Shown piece by piece: positions 1 to 12,033 of a DNA stretch of 64,000 nucleotides. The stretch lies in assembly GCF_000192795.1 (NCBI RefSeq), contig NW_007360624.1, positions 1-64,000 of the forward strand. The letters are read 5' to 3'. The DNA comes from Vavraia culicis subsp. floridensis (lineage: Eukaryota; Microsporidia; Pleistophoridae). Each line of letters opens with the position of its first letter. Positions within the stretch are counted from its first letter, which is position 1. The notes beneath the pieces were generated by a model, which saw only the letters and a list, made by a program, of their open reading frames with translations, was not told the DNA's origin and did not search any database. The translations under genes and the position numbers were made by a program.

Positions 1-1229
1 TGCTTTTCTCATCAATCTGTTACAGAAAATGATAAACTAGTTGTTTGTGTGAACGAAGTATTCATGGTCAACACACTGTTGTTAATGGTGTGCACTTCGG
101 TATGATGTGAAAATATGATAATTGAAGAATAAAAGTATTGTTGAGTGATGAATACATTGCTGTTAAACACATGTTTTGCTTTTGATCAGGAAGCTCATAT
201 TGTGACTGTGTTGATCTACCTCACGAAAAGCTGAAAGCTACATTACAATATGCAATTATCAATGCATTATCATATTTATGTTAAGTACAATACATGTGCA
301 CCAGTTATATTGTGTGTGCTAATATCACTGCATTCCTTTTCCTGTTATCATTTCTACTCCAAATGAATTTCTTATCATCAAATCAATTCGAACAAATATT
401 GAACATAAATGTCATCAATGTTGATCAGCTATTGTTACGTAAAATGTCACCTGCATTTGTCTTTCTAATGTTGTAACTACTTAAAGCACTGTTTGAAAGC
501 ATTTTTTACCAGTTGCTGAACAAACCGGTTGTAACAATCAGTACTCGTCCTCTTTATGTTATTCATACAATATTATAATCATGCAATGTGCTAGTATTCT
601 CAAGATAATCATGACATGATATTTTGTTGCCATTTCACAATCGATATCACGTGTTGTAAAGCCATGACACAACTGTTACTAAACTGGTATTTAATTAAAA
701 ATATTCTATCGTAACAACATATTTACATATGGTGGTTGACTAAGAATGAGCGCTAATCACTGTGGTCTTGATGACCATGTCGCATCTTTTTGACAGGTAA
801 TAAGAAAAATAATCAAAAAATTTTAAATGATGGTAACATAAAAATATTTAATGAGATATTATAGTGTGATCAATTTAATTGGCATTTATTATGCAAATAT
901 TTGTGTGATTTTGCAGCAATTTTACAGCACTGCTGCTTTCTCTCAAATTGATATGCTATCAGCAAAAAGAAGAAAAAAATGTACCAGTATATTGAAAGAT
1001 GAGGCTGAAGCTAAATAAAATAAGAAAACGATACAATACAGAACAACATCCTAAGTCTAGGGGTAATTATGGCAGTGCTAGTGCAAGGAAACAACACATG
1101 TGATAGTAGCTCATTTTTTCACTAAAACTCGTTTACTTATGTTCACACATTACAATATCCGAATAAACACACTTTTGTGGTCCGCTAGATCCAGTCATGA
1201 CCACTAGAATTTAGTTCAAAGGGAAAATT
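1..1229. other. gene-free AT-rich spacer
   Basis: No open frame of useful length with a coding-like composition is seen on either strand. Short runs of A/T and no recognisable promoter or RNA structure were noticed. The reverse-transcriptase relic begins immediately after it on the minus strand. Confidence 0.5.
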
Positions 1230-1244
1230 TGTCTTTCATCTTGC

Positions 1245-2117
1245 TCAAAATCTTCGCTCGCATCCTATCACAATATAAAGGTGTGCTGAAACCGCAGCAG
1301 TGGCTTTAACATACAAGCCATGACTTTCATTATCTTCCTCAGAAGCGCTCGAATAACTTTTATTCTGGAATGGGTAGTGGACGCTATACAACTCGCACCC
1401 GTAGGTTGCAATCGGAAGTAGAACGAACTTGACCAAAAGCATCTTGGTGGATGCTGGCACAAACTTCTGTGTGAGGAGCGGTTTCATCTCATGGACATAC
1501 GGATCATCTTTTCTTTCTTACCCGTATTACTACTTTCACGTCAGGATCAGATGTCAATAGTAGGCTGAGGTGTGTATAGCTATCTATATCAGGAAGAAAC
1601 TGCTCGCTAAAGCACATTCTGTATGCATCTCCTGGACCAAATACAAATACTTCAATCCTGTTAATGTGCAGAGACATCTTTCACCGTTTGCACCAATAGC
1701 TGATCCTGTGTAGCCTGCTCTGCAGTTCATGGGCAGACTTAGCAAGTAGAGCAGGCTTAGAATGACCTCGCGCTCGGTTGCATTGTGACTTTGCCAAGAC
1801 CATCGAACAGGTCATTGGTGCACAGGTTAAACAGAACCCGGGACGCGGGCATCTCTACCTAACTTCGATATTGTACATTAACAATGCTGAACGAATTTAG
1901 CCTGTCAGCACGGATGCCCATACAAGGCAGTGAGAAGCCAAACGAGATTTCCGTGGAAGTTGTACAACCACAGCTTGGCCAGCAGGCCCTCTGTAGTAAC
2001 ACATCGTATGTCTTTGATAAATCCAAGAAGGCTACGTACGTCACTCTACGCTTCAGGCTGCACTATCTTGCGATCATGTACGGGCAGGCTGCGTACATGA
2101 TATATCTCTGTAGCTAA
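1245..2117 (-). pseudogene. decayed non-LTR retrotransposon reverse transcriptase
   Basis: The minus strand carries, in the right order but in several frames, pieces of a LINE-type reverse transcriptase. First comes TYVAFLDLSKTYD (about 2044-2000), the catalytic block with the first aspartate. Next is a frame-shifted piece (about 1859-1769) reading PASRVLFNLCTNDLFDGLGK, which matches the conserved block after it. Then a thumb-like stretch (1767-1520) contains KSAHELQ, FGPGDAY and FSEQFLPDIDSY. Last is KMLLVKFVLLPIATYGCELY (about 1445-1380), the usual C-terminal block. In-frame stops and at least three frame changes break it, and the second catalytic box (F/YxDD) is missing between the second and third pieces. 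The endonuclease domain is absent. This is a dead, 5'-truncated copy. The family is well known in microsporidia; which clade this belongs to cannot be told by eye. Confidence 0.8.
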
Positions 2118-2290
2118 TCGCTCGTAAATCGACACTTTCACGCTCAAAGATGCTTGACAAATAGACACAAGAAAAATAATGACCTTAGTAAACGAGTAAA
2201 CTTGAAATATAGAATAAACTGCCATGAAAACTTGTCTTGGGCAACAAAATTAAATCAGAAATTTTTTAATCATCCATATAAACCGAGTTG

Positions 2291-3652
2291 TTAGTTAACA
2301 GCGACTACCGGTGACTGTTGATACATCTTTGCAGCGTTATACCTGTTTTTTGTGCATCTGTTATTTGCTCCAGTGTTTTGAGATTGCCTGAAGCGATTAG
2401 ACTGCATGATGCTTTGCTGGCTATTAGTCATATTTGGCCTGTCATTGATGTTTTTTATCAGATCCGCGCTCAGTCTTCCAGGTCGTGCTGTATTATTGTT
2501 GAATTTTCGTTCGACATTCGGGGGCCACATATTACTAACCCCTTCTTGCGTTCTCCGTATGTCTAAGCGTTTTGGCGGTACATTTTCCTTGTGCCCGTTG
2601 ACTTGTAGACATCCACCGTACTGTGCCTTGGCGAATCGATTCATCAGCTCAGTTTTGAAAGAATTTGTTTCATCACACAACTGTCCATCCCTAACGTACT
2701 TGTGGAAATGTTTACCCCCAATGATCGAGACTTTGGTGTTTAAGCAGTTAACCAAACCAAGCATGGCCGAAAAGAAGCTTTTCAAGTGCTCGTACATTTC
2801 AATTCCATCTACAATAGCCAAACTCCCCACACCTTGATCCGTTTTCTTTTCCAACTCTAGTGCTCTCAAAAGTATGGCGCGATCACTCGAGCTTGACTCA
2901 AATATTTCGAATTGCGGTTTTTGCCCCGACTCGTCTACATAGCACTCGTTTATGTACGATAAATATATTTGAAGATCAATAAAATCACTCATTATTTCAT
3001 CAAAAAGTGATATGTTTATTCCCCACAGAGCCGAACTGGCAATATTATCAGCTACTGGCTGTCTTAACATGCGTCCAATTTTTTGCATCAAACTTGCGCA
3101 GTTTATATTGCTTACTTTTCCTTTCACTATATTAAATTCATTAGTTGACATTGCTTTCAAGCTCCCTCCTCTTTGTGCTATTTTGTGGGCTTGTTCGAAG
3201 AACCTAACCTTTCCCAATTGAACTGTCAAGTCCTTGAAATATTTTTCGTTGTAAATTAAAAAGTTCTTGAATACTGGACGTAATCTTTCCGTAAAGCTGT
3301 TCTCTGTGGCAACTGCGCGTGCTGAATTGGTTGCGGAATCACCAGATAATTTTTCTTTGCTTATGTCGGAATTTTCCGTTGTATCAGAGGTGCACAAGTC
3401 CAAAGTACTCTGTCTTTGTTGATTTAACGCACCAGCCATTGTTAACGGAACACCAGAAACATAAGGTGATGACACATTTCCAGGATTACCGTCGTGCACG
3501 GCCTCACCGCTTGTAGCTACTACTTCATTGCACCCAATCGGATGCGCCATACAACCTGTTATTGGCCAGCTGAGACCCAATGGCTGAAACCAAGCAGTAA
3601 GTAAACATGCATACAGTAGTCGATACAACAATCGTGTCGGTCCTGCGTTCAT
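2291..3652 (-). CDS. hypothetical secreted protein with N/Q-rich tail
   Basis: The 453-residue product is not recognised. Residues 1-30 form a likely signal peptide: a basic start (NAGPTRLLYR) followed by a hydrophobic run with LLYACLLTAWF. Residues about 45-120 are rich in S, T, G and N. Residues about 120-340 look helical, with a cysteine at the motif YLSYINECYV. The last 90 residues are rich in N, Q and R, with no membrane anchor, so secretion is inferred. The start is the only ATG that keeps the signal peptide. No CCC or GGG motif sits before it, unlike most genes here, so the promoter is unclear. It lies beside the reverse-transcriptase relic in the gene-poor left flank, a typical place for lineage-specific secreted proteins. 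Confidence 0.7.
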   Translation of the reverse strand: MNAGPTRLLYRLLYACLLTAWFQPLGLSWPITGCMAHPIGCNEVVATSGEAVHDGNPGNVSSPYVSGVPLTMAGALNQQRQSTLDLCTSDTTENSDISKEKLSGDSATNSARAVATENSFTERLRPVFKNFLIYNEKYFKDLTVQLGKVRFFEQAHKIAQRGGSLKAMSTNEFNIVKGKVSNINCASLMQKIGRMLRQPVADNIASSALWGINISLFDEIMSDFIDLQIYLSYINECYVDESGQKPQFEIFESSSSDRAILLRALELEKKTDQGVGSLAIVDGIEMYEHLKSFFSAMLGLVNCLNTKVSIIGGKHFHKYVRDGQLCDETNSFKTELMNRFAKAQYGGCLQVNGHKENVPPKRLDIRRTQEGVSNMWPPNVERKFNNNTARPGRLSADLIKNINDRPNMTNSQQSIMQSNRFRQSQNTGANNRCTKNRYNAAKMYQQSPVVAVN

Positions 3653-5159
3653 AATGCAAATTCTTTTGATCTTTATATAGTTTGGCCATTTCCTTATTTA
3701 TATCGATATTCTTTATGGATTTAAATGTTTTTTGGCAGCTTTGAGAAAAAGGTAAGGTGTCATACATAAATCTTTCTATATATGGTCATGCCAAGAAGTT
3801 TTCTTCTTTAGCTACGTATTGAAATCTTTCATTGCAGCTAGAAATATCGGAAACATGTCCCTGATTAGATACTCGAACCATGTAAATTGCAAAAATATTA
3901 ACCATACACCAACATAGAAAAGAAGCAATCAACAATCCGGTTCAAAGTACCTAAATAATTAACTATGTAAACTGTCACGACGTTGTAGACGATACGATAT
4001 TGAAAATCTAGTATCCATACACAATTGTACTATTAATTAAAGTATCTCAACAATATCACATTTCCACACTTTTGTCATATTTTGGCCATGAAACAAAAAA
4101 TGTGTGCATATTTAGTTAAAAAACTATAAAAAAAATATTTTTGCTAATCACTTAAATCATACCTTATGTGATATATGAACAGATTTGGTGTGGCTAAAAA
4201 TGATTTTTTTTTTCAATTTTATTTCATTTCTACCATTCTGTCGTATTATAAGATTCACAAGCTACACTTTCATGAAGTACTGAAAACATGCAAGTATTTC
4301 TCTATGCATTGAATACCTAGAACAGTGACCTCATCTTAATACTCATGATAAAAATACAACAATTATTGATCTCATATCGTATTTATTCTTTATAATTAGA
4401 CAAAAACATATTAATTATTCGCATTTAGGGACACAAATTGTGTCGTTCAATTTTGGTACCAAATAGGTGATTCCAAACATTGAACGGCAAATAAAGCAAT
4501 AATTGTTTATAATTCATGTAATACTAATTTTTCAAACAAAATTTTACTTGAAAACTATTTTCAACCTGGTCTTCATCAACTATGGCTAGATTTGGCAAAT
4601 TTTTTTATATGACGAAAATGTGCCTTGTATTAATATTTTATAATGGAAATATGCAGTTATATCATATTTTAGTTCATTTCAGTGGTGCAACACGCATTAT
4701 TATAGCATGTTTATATATTCTGCTTGAAATTGATATCTTTATGGCTTTTCGGTGACACATTGATATTATCTTGATCTATCGACCTGTTTTTGAAGAATAA
4801 TTTACAGCTGATATTTCTTATCGGTGTACTACGGCCAATTATCATTTTAAACCTTTTTCTGTGCATCCTTTGACAGAAAATCGTTTGTATTATGACCTAC
4901 AATAATAAATCAATCACTTATGCCAATGGTTCTCTCCATATCTCTCTTTTGACAGCAATGTTTCAACATTTTCTTCATCACATGTCCATTTTCACAGGTT
5001 TCCTCATTAAAAATATACCACTTAATAATCGCTTACAAGTGGTTTGAGCTGTCTACTTTTGTATGCTATATTTTGAGGTGTAGCCAACATCATTAGCTAC
5101 TTTCACTAAGGCCTTTACACTCTAGGGACGATATATACTGATTTCATAACCGTATGATG

Positions 5160-5405
5160 CTTATATACTGGAACCAATTGTGTGAATTGACACCTTTTCT
5201 GCATTTATAGAGAACCTCAGGCTCGATGAGCAACAACAACATTATTCTCGTTTAACTTTATTGAATCAAGACGATCGCCGGTTCTACGAGACCGAATCGA
5301 CAATATAGGTAGTACCATGGCTTATAAACCTATATTCCATCAACTGAGTCATATGCCAATTGCAAACATGCTCGTACCCGATTTACGTACGAACTCAACT
5401 TCATT
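5160..5405 (-). pseudogene. possible Ty3/gypsy integrase C-terminal scrap
   Basis: One minus-strand frame (reading down from about 5405) gives SYVNRVRACLQLAYDSV, then, after a stop, VYKPWYYLYCRFGLVEPA followed by IVLIQ. This order (helix ending in xLQLAxxxV, then a WYD/CR segment, then EPGDxVLIQ) is the usual one at the C-terminal end of Ty3/gypsy integrases. The frame holds several stops and nothing recognisable precedes it, so it would be a dead fragment. The match is to a pattern I know from the family, not a search result, and chance similarity is possible. Confidence 0.3.
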
Positions 5406-8400
5406 TTAGCCTGTGAAATGGTTAACTGAGTAGTGTGATCATTCAACTGTTTCAGGCTGATACAATCGATACAAATTACTTTCAATAATAGAACAAAACT
5501 AATTGACCAAATCTATTCGTGATATCTCCATATTCTGTTATGGCACAGCATTTTGCTTCTTCCTTTTATACGGTGCTCATCCATACACAACTCTCGGCAT
5601 TAAAAAATATTCGCCAACTAAGTTAACGGTCTGAAGGCATCTATCTGTGATTTATGTCAGAAATTGTATAGCTGATAAATTTAAATCCATAAACTGGACA
5701 ATCGTAGTCCAGATACAATCGTGCACACGCGAACGAAACAGTGAGTGCAAGATATTGCATTTTTAATCTAAAACTTGCAAATAGTGTACGGAATTTCACT
5801 GTAATGCACCGGTGTATTGTTCCACTAAAAATAGTGCACTGTGCACAACAACAACCTAAACAAACACACATTCCTGTAATAATGAGACAGAAAATGGCTA
5901 CCATCATTTGTTTTATGGAATGTAATAATGTAACATACATTAAAATTGCTGTCAAACTTTTCATTTATTTTAAAGCAAAATGTTTTACATTACCCGGAAT
6001 GTATTTCATCACTAAATGACGCACAGGATTTGTTAGCATGAGGTGGTATGAAGAGATGAATAAGTGTATCTTTAGTAGCAAAGCAACAAATGAACCTGTA
6101 AATCACGATATTGCCCTAATATCAGCTTTAGCAGAATTACTACTTCAAAATACGGTTTTTTCTAATCAATCCATTACTGTTTACCACCGTGAATGAATCT
6201 TAAACATGTTATACTCGGCAATATGAAAAGGATCTGATGTAAATTATATGATTTGAATGTATTATGAGGAATAAAAGCGTTACTTTTAATAGAGCAGTAA
6301 AATACATCATTTATATCTGTAGTTTACGAAAAACTCCGTACTGGAAGTTGCGAGTCACAAATCTGCTGTTAGCATCAGATGTGTTAACGAGCATCACCAC
6401 GGATAATTCTTTTATCAACATCTTACAATGGTTCTTTGAAATTAACGTACATAAGAACCGTTCATGGATAATATACAATAAAGCCTGGACAAGTCATCAA
6501 AAGTTACGTTACACCAACTGTTCTTTGTCATTTTTTTCAAAACTAAATCTGATACCTCGAATCAATTTGATAAAAAAAGTACTAAATAGCGCTCAACATG
6601 GTACATGTTGGTGCAATGAGCCTGAAATATAAGTTGTATTACAGTTTTGGATAATCCGAACTACTCCAATAGTTAACAAACTGAATGTGACTTGTTATGC
6701 TGAAATAATGGCAGCAAAAATGAGTCGTTAAACTGTCAACATGAGAAATATATTTGTAGTGTACAAGCAATACCACTATTATCAGTACACTTCGAAAGCT
6801 ACAAATATCCAAAACCCGAGTTAGATTTAGATAGAAAAAACTCCATTCACAAGAATACATGGTGGTATAACATGCATTTACTTCAAATCACGCTTAATAC
6901 CTCGCTAAAACCACTATTAAAAAAACGAAACTACTCGATAATCAATCTCATCTGTTATTGTAGGAGATGTTAATTGCTAAAATTATTACTCTTGCATATC
7001 AACATTAAGATGCTCTTTTGAAGTAACAATCAAGGCTACTAAGCACATAGGACAATTTTATGTTCTTTCTTCTTTTTAATATCAAAAATTATATTCTGAT
7101 CCATGATGAACTGCTATAAAGAATACAGAAATAATCCTTAATGAGAATGCTTATCCTACCCGCGGTCACCTTCAGAAAATGTTTTATCAATCGTTGGCTC
7201 GAAGAAGCTATTTTTGATGGCTGTCGTTTCATTGTCCCATAAACAAGGGAAGTGCATTAATAAAGCCAATAAAAATGTATTGTGTAAATGTCGGTTTTGT
7301 AGAAGCTATTTTAGTTTTTATTACGCGTTAAACTTTGCTGTGCTGTTCCATGTCCTTTGTGTTGTGTTTTGTTATCGTAGACTCCTCCAAGAATAATTCA
7401 CGACAGAAGTAATACGGAAAGAAAGTAGATTTGGCTAGATAATTGATAATTTTGACGGAAAAGCTTTTCGTTTAATGCCAAGGAAAAGGGGCTGCATCTC
7501 CAATATAAACAATTGTTGTTCTAACTAAAGAAGGAATAGCACGGCTAAGCTGTTTATGCTATCTTTGGTAGAAATAAAAGTAGTAATTCGCGAATTAAAC
7601 CATTTCAAGATCTAATAAAAGTTGTTATGCAGATTATCATTTTTTGGTGAAGTTTGCTTCGGGATGTATTTTTTATCCAAAAATCAAATCGTAGATTACA
7701 CTTTTTTACATTTTACTCTTCAAAGTTGGTTGTAACGTTCTGTCTTAATAATCTACTGAACATGTTTATCCATTCATTCGCTTTTGATCTTCCTTCAGCT
7801 ATCATTATTGTCTGTTCACATCTATTTTTTTGTTACGCTTTTATAGTAAGAATTAAGAAATTTATTTTTGATTGAAATCGTGTCATCTTATTTATATTTC
7901 AGTAATTGACATGAACATACCTACAATACTACTTAACACAGAATCTAGCATATTTCGCTTATTTATGATGATTTCGCGCTACATAATTGCTTAATATCAA
8001 TCATTGCTCACTATTTGTACAGAACAGAATATTTAAGTCACAAATTGCGAAGCGCACTTCTGGAATATCGTTGTTCAATATATCTGTACTTGAACATGGC
8101 CCGCTCTTTTTAGAAGCATCAATTTTATTTTAATTTACTATTTTTGGAGACAGTTACCAACAACCCAAATAATCATTCATAGCATGTCAAACAGTGCTAT
8201 CTTTTTGTGTTATGCATCTGCTTCCGTGGACTATAAAATAATATGCTGGTTTTTTGAGAACTTTTGCGAGTTGATCATTTAGATAGCCTCGCATGGGCTC
8301 GTGAACATTTATTTCCGAACAGACTACATTAATCCACATCAAGAACTTGTTTTTGTTTGCTTATTGTCTCCTTGTAAGCTATTATTTGCAGATGTGGTTT

Positions 8401-8654
8401 TTTCTTGTTCATATCTTCAAATAATTTTGATGCAGATTATAATGTAATTGCAGTGCCGGTATTATTTCTTGCATATAATTCAAGTAAATCAATTTAGTAT
8501 TCACTTAAGTATAAAAACAATAATGTCATTATTTCTAGTATCAGTTTTTGAGAATAAAATTGCTTTTTTGCGATAGTTTTCTTTTTTAGTTGTATATACC
8601 GAAAACGGCTTAGTTCAAATTTGGAAGAATATTTTGTATATATGGAACATTGCC

Positions 8655-8666
8655 GCACCCCTAATT
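8655..8666 (+). promoter_or_regulatory. CCC-type start signal of the 8667 gene
   Basis: A GCACCCC run (CCCC at 8658-8661) lies six bases before the ATG at 8667. The reading frame is open further upstream to 8634 but has no ATG there, so this motif supports the start at 8667. Confidence 0.6.
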
Positions 8667-9671
8667 ATGTTCTTTCTTTTACTTTCGATACCATTACTGA
8701 TGAGATTCGGCAATTTATCCGCTACAGCTGTTAGTAACATGCATCTTCGTGATGACATCAACTTAAGCAACGTGAATCAAAGACATGCGCGTCTAATTGG
8801 TCGGGATCGCGCTGTGTTCAAGTACGTCGCAGAAGGAGAAGAGGAGGCCTCTAGTGATTGCATATTGCTAAAAATTAACTCGCTCAAAAGCGTTAGTTAT
8901 TTGAAAGGTTGGGCGGATTTGTGGGCTGCATTTAATAACTATTTGCACGAACAACGCGCTCTATCTATAAGCTTTAACGCATTTATTGAACAGAATAAGC
9001 TAAATATTGAAAAATTTAGTCGAGATCTTAGAAAAAATGGGATTCTTATTAATAAATCAGTGTCGGAAGAGACATTTGAAAAATTAGAACCAATCGACAG
9101 TGGAATTAGCACTGGGGAAGTATCAAGCACAGGAGGAAGCACGAACACTTCGATGACGGATATAAATTTGAAAACTTCTGGTGGCAAACCAGCAACGCCC
9201 GCTGAATTTAAGTCCTTTCGTTCGCGAATACCGGTCCCAAAGAGCGGTTTTTCACCACGAACATCCACTCCTTGTATCAAAAACGCGCGATTCCCTGCAA
9301 CACCACCGGTTAGTCCAGTTTCTAGAACAGAAAAATACTCAAGACGTGCAGAGCATCCAGCGAATAACTTAAGCCATTTTCGTATGCTAAAGCAAAAAAT
9401 TGAATTTGTTTTAAAATCTCTTCAGACTCAAAAGAAGCGTTCAACAGATGAGCACACAAGACGTAGCTCGCTCAGCGATGATAGCACGACCGATAACTCA
9501 CATCGTCAAAATTCTGATTCTAATGTATCATCTAGACGGTTGTCACTGCCTACCCCAATAAACAACAATCAGAATGTTGCAATATTATATGATCATTTAG
9601 AATCGATAAAAAAAGCTTTGAAATCTGCCATCGCGGATTTTGAAGGCATTATCGCATCTTTAAGTGGTTAA
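8667..9671 (+). CDS. hypothetical secreted protein, serine/threonine-rich
   Basis: This 334-residue protein is not recognised. It begins MFFLLLSIPLLMRF, a strong signal peptide; cleavage after about residue 20 (LSATA) is plausible. Residues about 70-130 are mixed and likely helical (KGWADLWAAFNNYLHEQ). Residues 140-230 are rich in S, T, P and G, and a basic, serine-rich part follows. The last 35 residues return to a helix. There is no second membrane segment, so secretion into the host cell or spore compartment is inferred from the signal alone. The start was chosen because a CCCC motif lies directly before this ATG and the upstream part of the frame lacks an ATG. It is the only plus-strand gene among the three secreted or membrane proteins of the left flank. 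Confidence 0.75.
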   Translation: MFFLLLSIPLLMRFGNLSATAVSNMHLRDDINLSNVNQRHARLIGRDRAVFKYVAEGEEEASSDCILLKINSLKSVSYLKGWADLWAAFNNYLHEQRALSISFNAFIEQNKLNIEKFSRDLRKNGILINKSVSEETFEKLEPIDSGISTGEVSSTGGSTNTSMTDINLKTSGGKPATPAEFKSFRSRIPVPKSGFSPRTSTPCIKNARFPATPPVSPVSRTEKYSRRAEHPANNLSHFRMLKQKIEFVLKSLQTQKKRSTDEHTRRSSLSDDSTTDNSHRQNSDSNVSSRRLSLPTPINNNQNVAILYDHLESIKKALKSAIADFEGIIASLSG

Positions 9672-10055
9672 TACTGTCGTTGGATAAATGGGTCTTTCTT
9701 GGGATTTATTGCGAAAATATGTTTAGCATATCTGACATAAATCTAGAGATGGTAGATCTCATGACCGAATTGGCAACAATAAATGATTAAATATGAGTTA
9801 ATAAGTTCATTCACTTTGATTTTCCTGTATTTTAGTTCGTTAGTTACGTAATCAGCTTTCCAATTCTCTGCTTTTCAAATATGTTTTTATGTTGGGATAG
9901 TAACGTAAAAGGACCATCTCCTGTAGGCGAGTCCGCTGAGGCCACTTAAAGGATGAACAATCGGTGCTACATATGCCTAAAACACTTGAACTGCAGATAA
10001 TATGTCAAACTAGCTCAAAAAGGCTTGTTAAAGAAACTTTTGTGAAAAGGAACTT
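9672..10055. other. spacer between convergent genes
   Basis: This spacer separates the 3' ends of two convergent hypothetical genes. A slightly GC-rich patch near 9910-9950 was checked for a tRNA or a short protein and nothing convincing was found. Confidence 0.4.
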
Positions 10056-12033
10056 TTACTTGAATATTACCAAGTAGATGAAAACACCGACTGCTAGGCA
10101 AATGGCACAACCCACAACAAAGAACACAACGAGCCCATAATTTCTTTTGGAGGAGGGTTTTAAGTCCTTTTTTGGATTGTCAGCTTGTGGAGATTTATTA
10201 CCATCAGCTTTTGATGATTCATTTTTCGCAGTATCATTTTTAACGGCTCTGCTCCGATCTTGCTGCCTGCCATTGCCAGTTGGCCGATGGTAATTGTGCT
10301 CATCTTTGGGTACATCACTTCGAGCTTTGTCGGCATAGACAGGCATAAGCGCGAGGGATCTATCATGCGGCTCGTCGCTTGTCGTTTTCAAAGGCTTATT
10401 TTGTTGCTCCTCAGTTTTATTGATGGCAAAACTACCCAATGGTGGTAGTCTTCTCTCGTTCTTGACAGGCAAGCTATTATCCGGTCTTGGGGACTTCGCA
10501 GCATCAGATGTATCTTGCACAACCGGTTGACGTGATTGATCATTTTCTGCAGTGCCATGTTTATCACTTGTTCCAAAGCTTTCAGTGGTCGAATGAAATT
10601 CTTCGTTCGAATCCGAATCCTGCCTATTGTCACCGTTGCTATTTGCCGGTACTTTCGAAGCGTTTGCGTCTTCAATTCCTTGATTATTTGACCGGGACCT
10701 ATTCAATGCTTCGGATTCTTCGATTTTTTTTTTTTGTTCTACGAAGTTTATCATTCAGCTCTTCCCAAAACTCCTCACGATTCTGCCTTTCTGTCTTGCT
10801 ATTGCTTAGTCTGGCGAGCAGCTTCTTTGTTTTAGCTGCACTCTTGTCCTGCATAGAGGCTTTAGACTGGCCAACCTCAGCAACTTCATCTTTTTCACCC
10901 TTAGCATGCGTACTTGGAACAGAATTGTTCGGCACAACTTGTGTTGATCTTGTGATATTGGCTGCATTCTCGTTCGGATTTGATTTTTGTTCCTCAAGCC
11001 CGTCTCTCTCGGAGTTGGCCGATGGTTTAGTGCTTAATGCTTCTTTTTTCTGTTTACTGCCTTCCAATTCTTTTTTTCTTGCGTCTTCAGCGATTTTGGA
11101 CATCTTATGGCTTGTTTGTCCTTTTGCTTTGCCACTATCACTTTTCTTTACCACTTCTGGCAATATTTTCACGAAATCCTGATTATTCCACAACTCTCTT
11201 GCTTTATCGCTCAGCTCCTTGACATAACGCTCGACATAACTCAAATAAAGCAGTAACATCTTAGGATACGACTCATCTATCGCTTTAATGTGGGTAGTTT
11301 CCGCTTCCGCTTCAAATTCACTTAAAACTTGACTTATCGCCTGCTTACTTGGTGCGACGTGGCACTCGGTGATGAAAGAAAAAAGCGGTTCTAAATTTAA
11401 AACATCTTGAGGGACGACATCTTTCAAGGGTTGAAAACTGAAATTAGTCGCAATAGACCTTTGGAACTCATTGATGTAACGGCGAGCTTCTTCAATGTCA
11501 TCCAAAATCGAACTACACAACTCTCTGTTAGACATCCTCTCGTAAACAAAGTTTTCATCCTTTATTTCTGCAAGAAGGTTTGCCGGTATATCGTGAAAAT
11601 CAATGAAGTGATTGCAGCAATTTCGCAGGAAGAGGGTATTACTCGCCAGTGCCAAAATTCCACGGTGCAAACAATCTGCATATCCAGAGGGCGCAAGTTT
11701 TGCTGCTCGCGACATACAGATTTCATTTTCTGCATTATCTTGGTGAGCACCATCTGTCCAATCCTCGCTTTCCCGGTCTACGTTGCCACTTCCTTCAGCA
11801 ATCGCCATATCCGGATTTGCAGGGGAGTCTATATCTGCATTACTGGGAGCAGCATTCACACTACTCACCAGGCCTGCTGTGTCTTCGTTACCGGATCCAG
11901 CTACGGAAGATATAGGTGGCTGTGCTGTGCACATCCCCACGAGTCCAGGAGTAATCCCGCTCGAAAAAATCCTGGAAAAACCGAAAAGGCCTGTAGCAAA
12001 ATTTCTAAACATTTGCAAATACATAACCATCAT
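10056..12033 (-). pseudogene. signal-peptide/TM protein split by frameshift at an A12 run
   Basis: Two overlapping minus-strand frames look like one gene. The upstream part (12033-10699) begins MMVMYLQMF, with a weak hydrophobic leader, an acidic segment, a helical core with LFSFITECHV and YLSYVERYVK, and a long K/E/S-rich tail ending LNDKLRRTKKK. The downstream part (from about 10735 to 10056) is in the next frame. It continues the same charged composition and ends in one membrane segment (GLVVFFVVGCAICLAVGVF). The switch falls on a run of twelve A on the coding strand (10724-10735). Reading one A fewer would join the halves into a protein of about 660 residues with a leader and a C-terminal anchor. 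This could be a sequencing error, a real mutation or transcriptional slippage. I could not identify the protein. The ATG at 12033 is the first in frame; the frame is open to 12090 without one. Confidence 0.6.
10724..10735 (-). repeat. A12 homopolymer at the frame switch
   Basis: Twelve consecutive T on the plus strand (A on the coding strand) sit exactly where the coding frame of the surrounding gene changes. Homopolymers of this length are prone to sequencing and replication errors. Confidence 0.9.

Larger units (their letters stand above)
3653..8666. other. 5-kb AT-rich gene desert
   Basis: No intact gene is supported in this stretch. Several open frames of 60-120 codons exist on both strands (for example 6264-6632 on the plus strand), but none has a promoter motif or recognisable content. 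The only coding trace I can argue for is the possible integrase scrap near 5.2-5.4 kb, listed separately. Confidence 0.5.
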
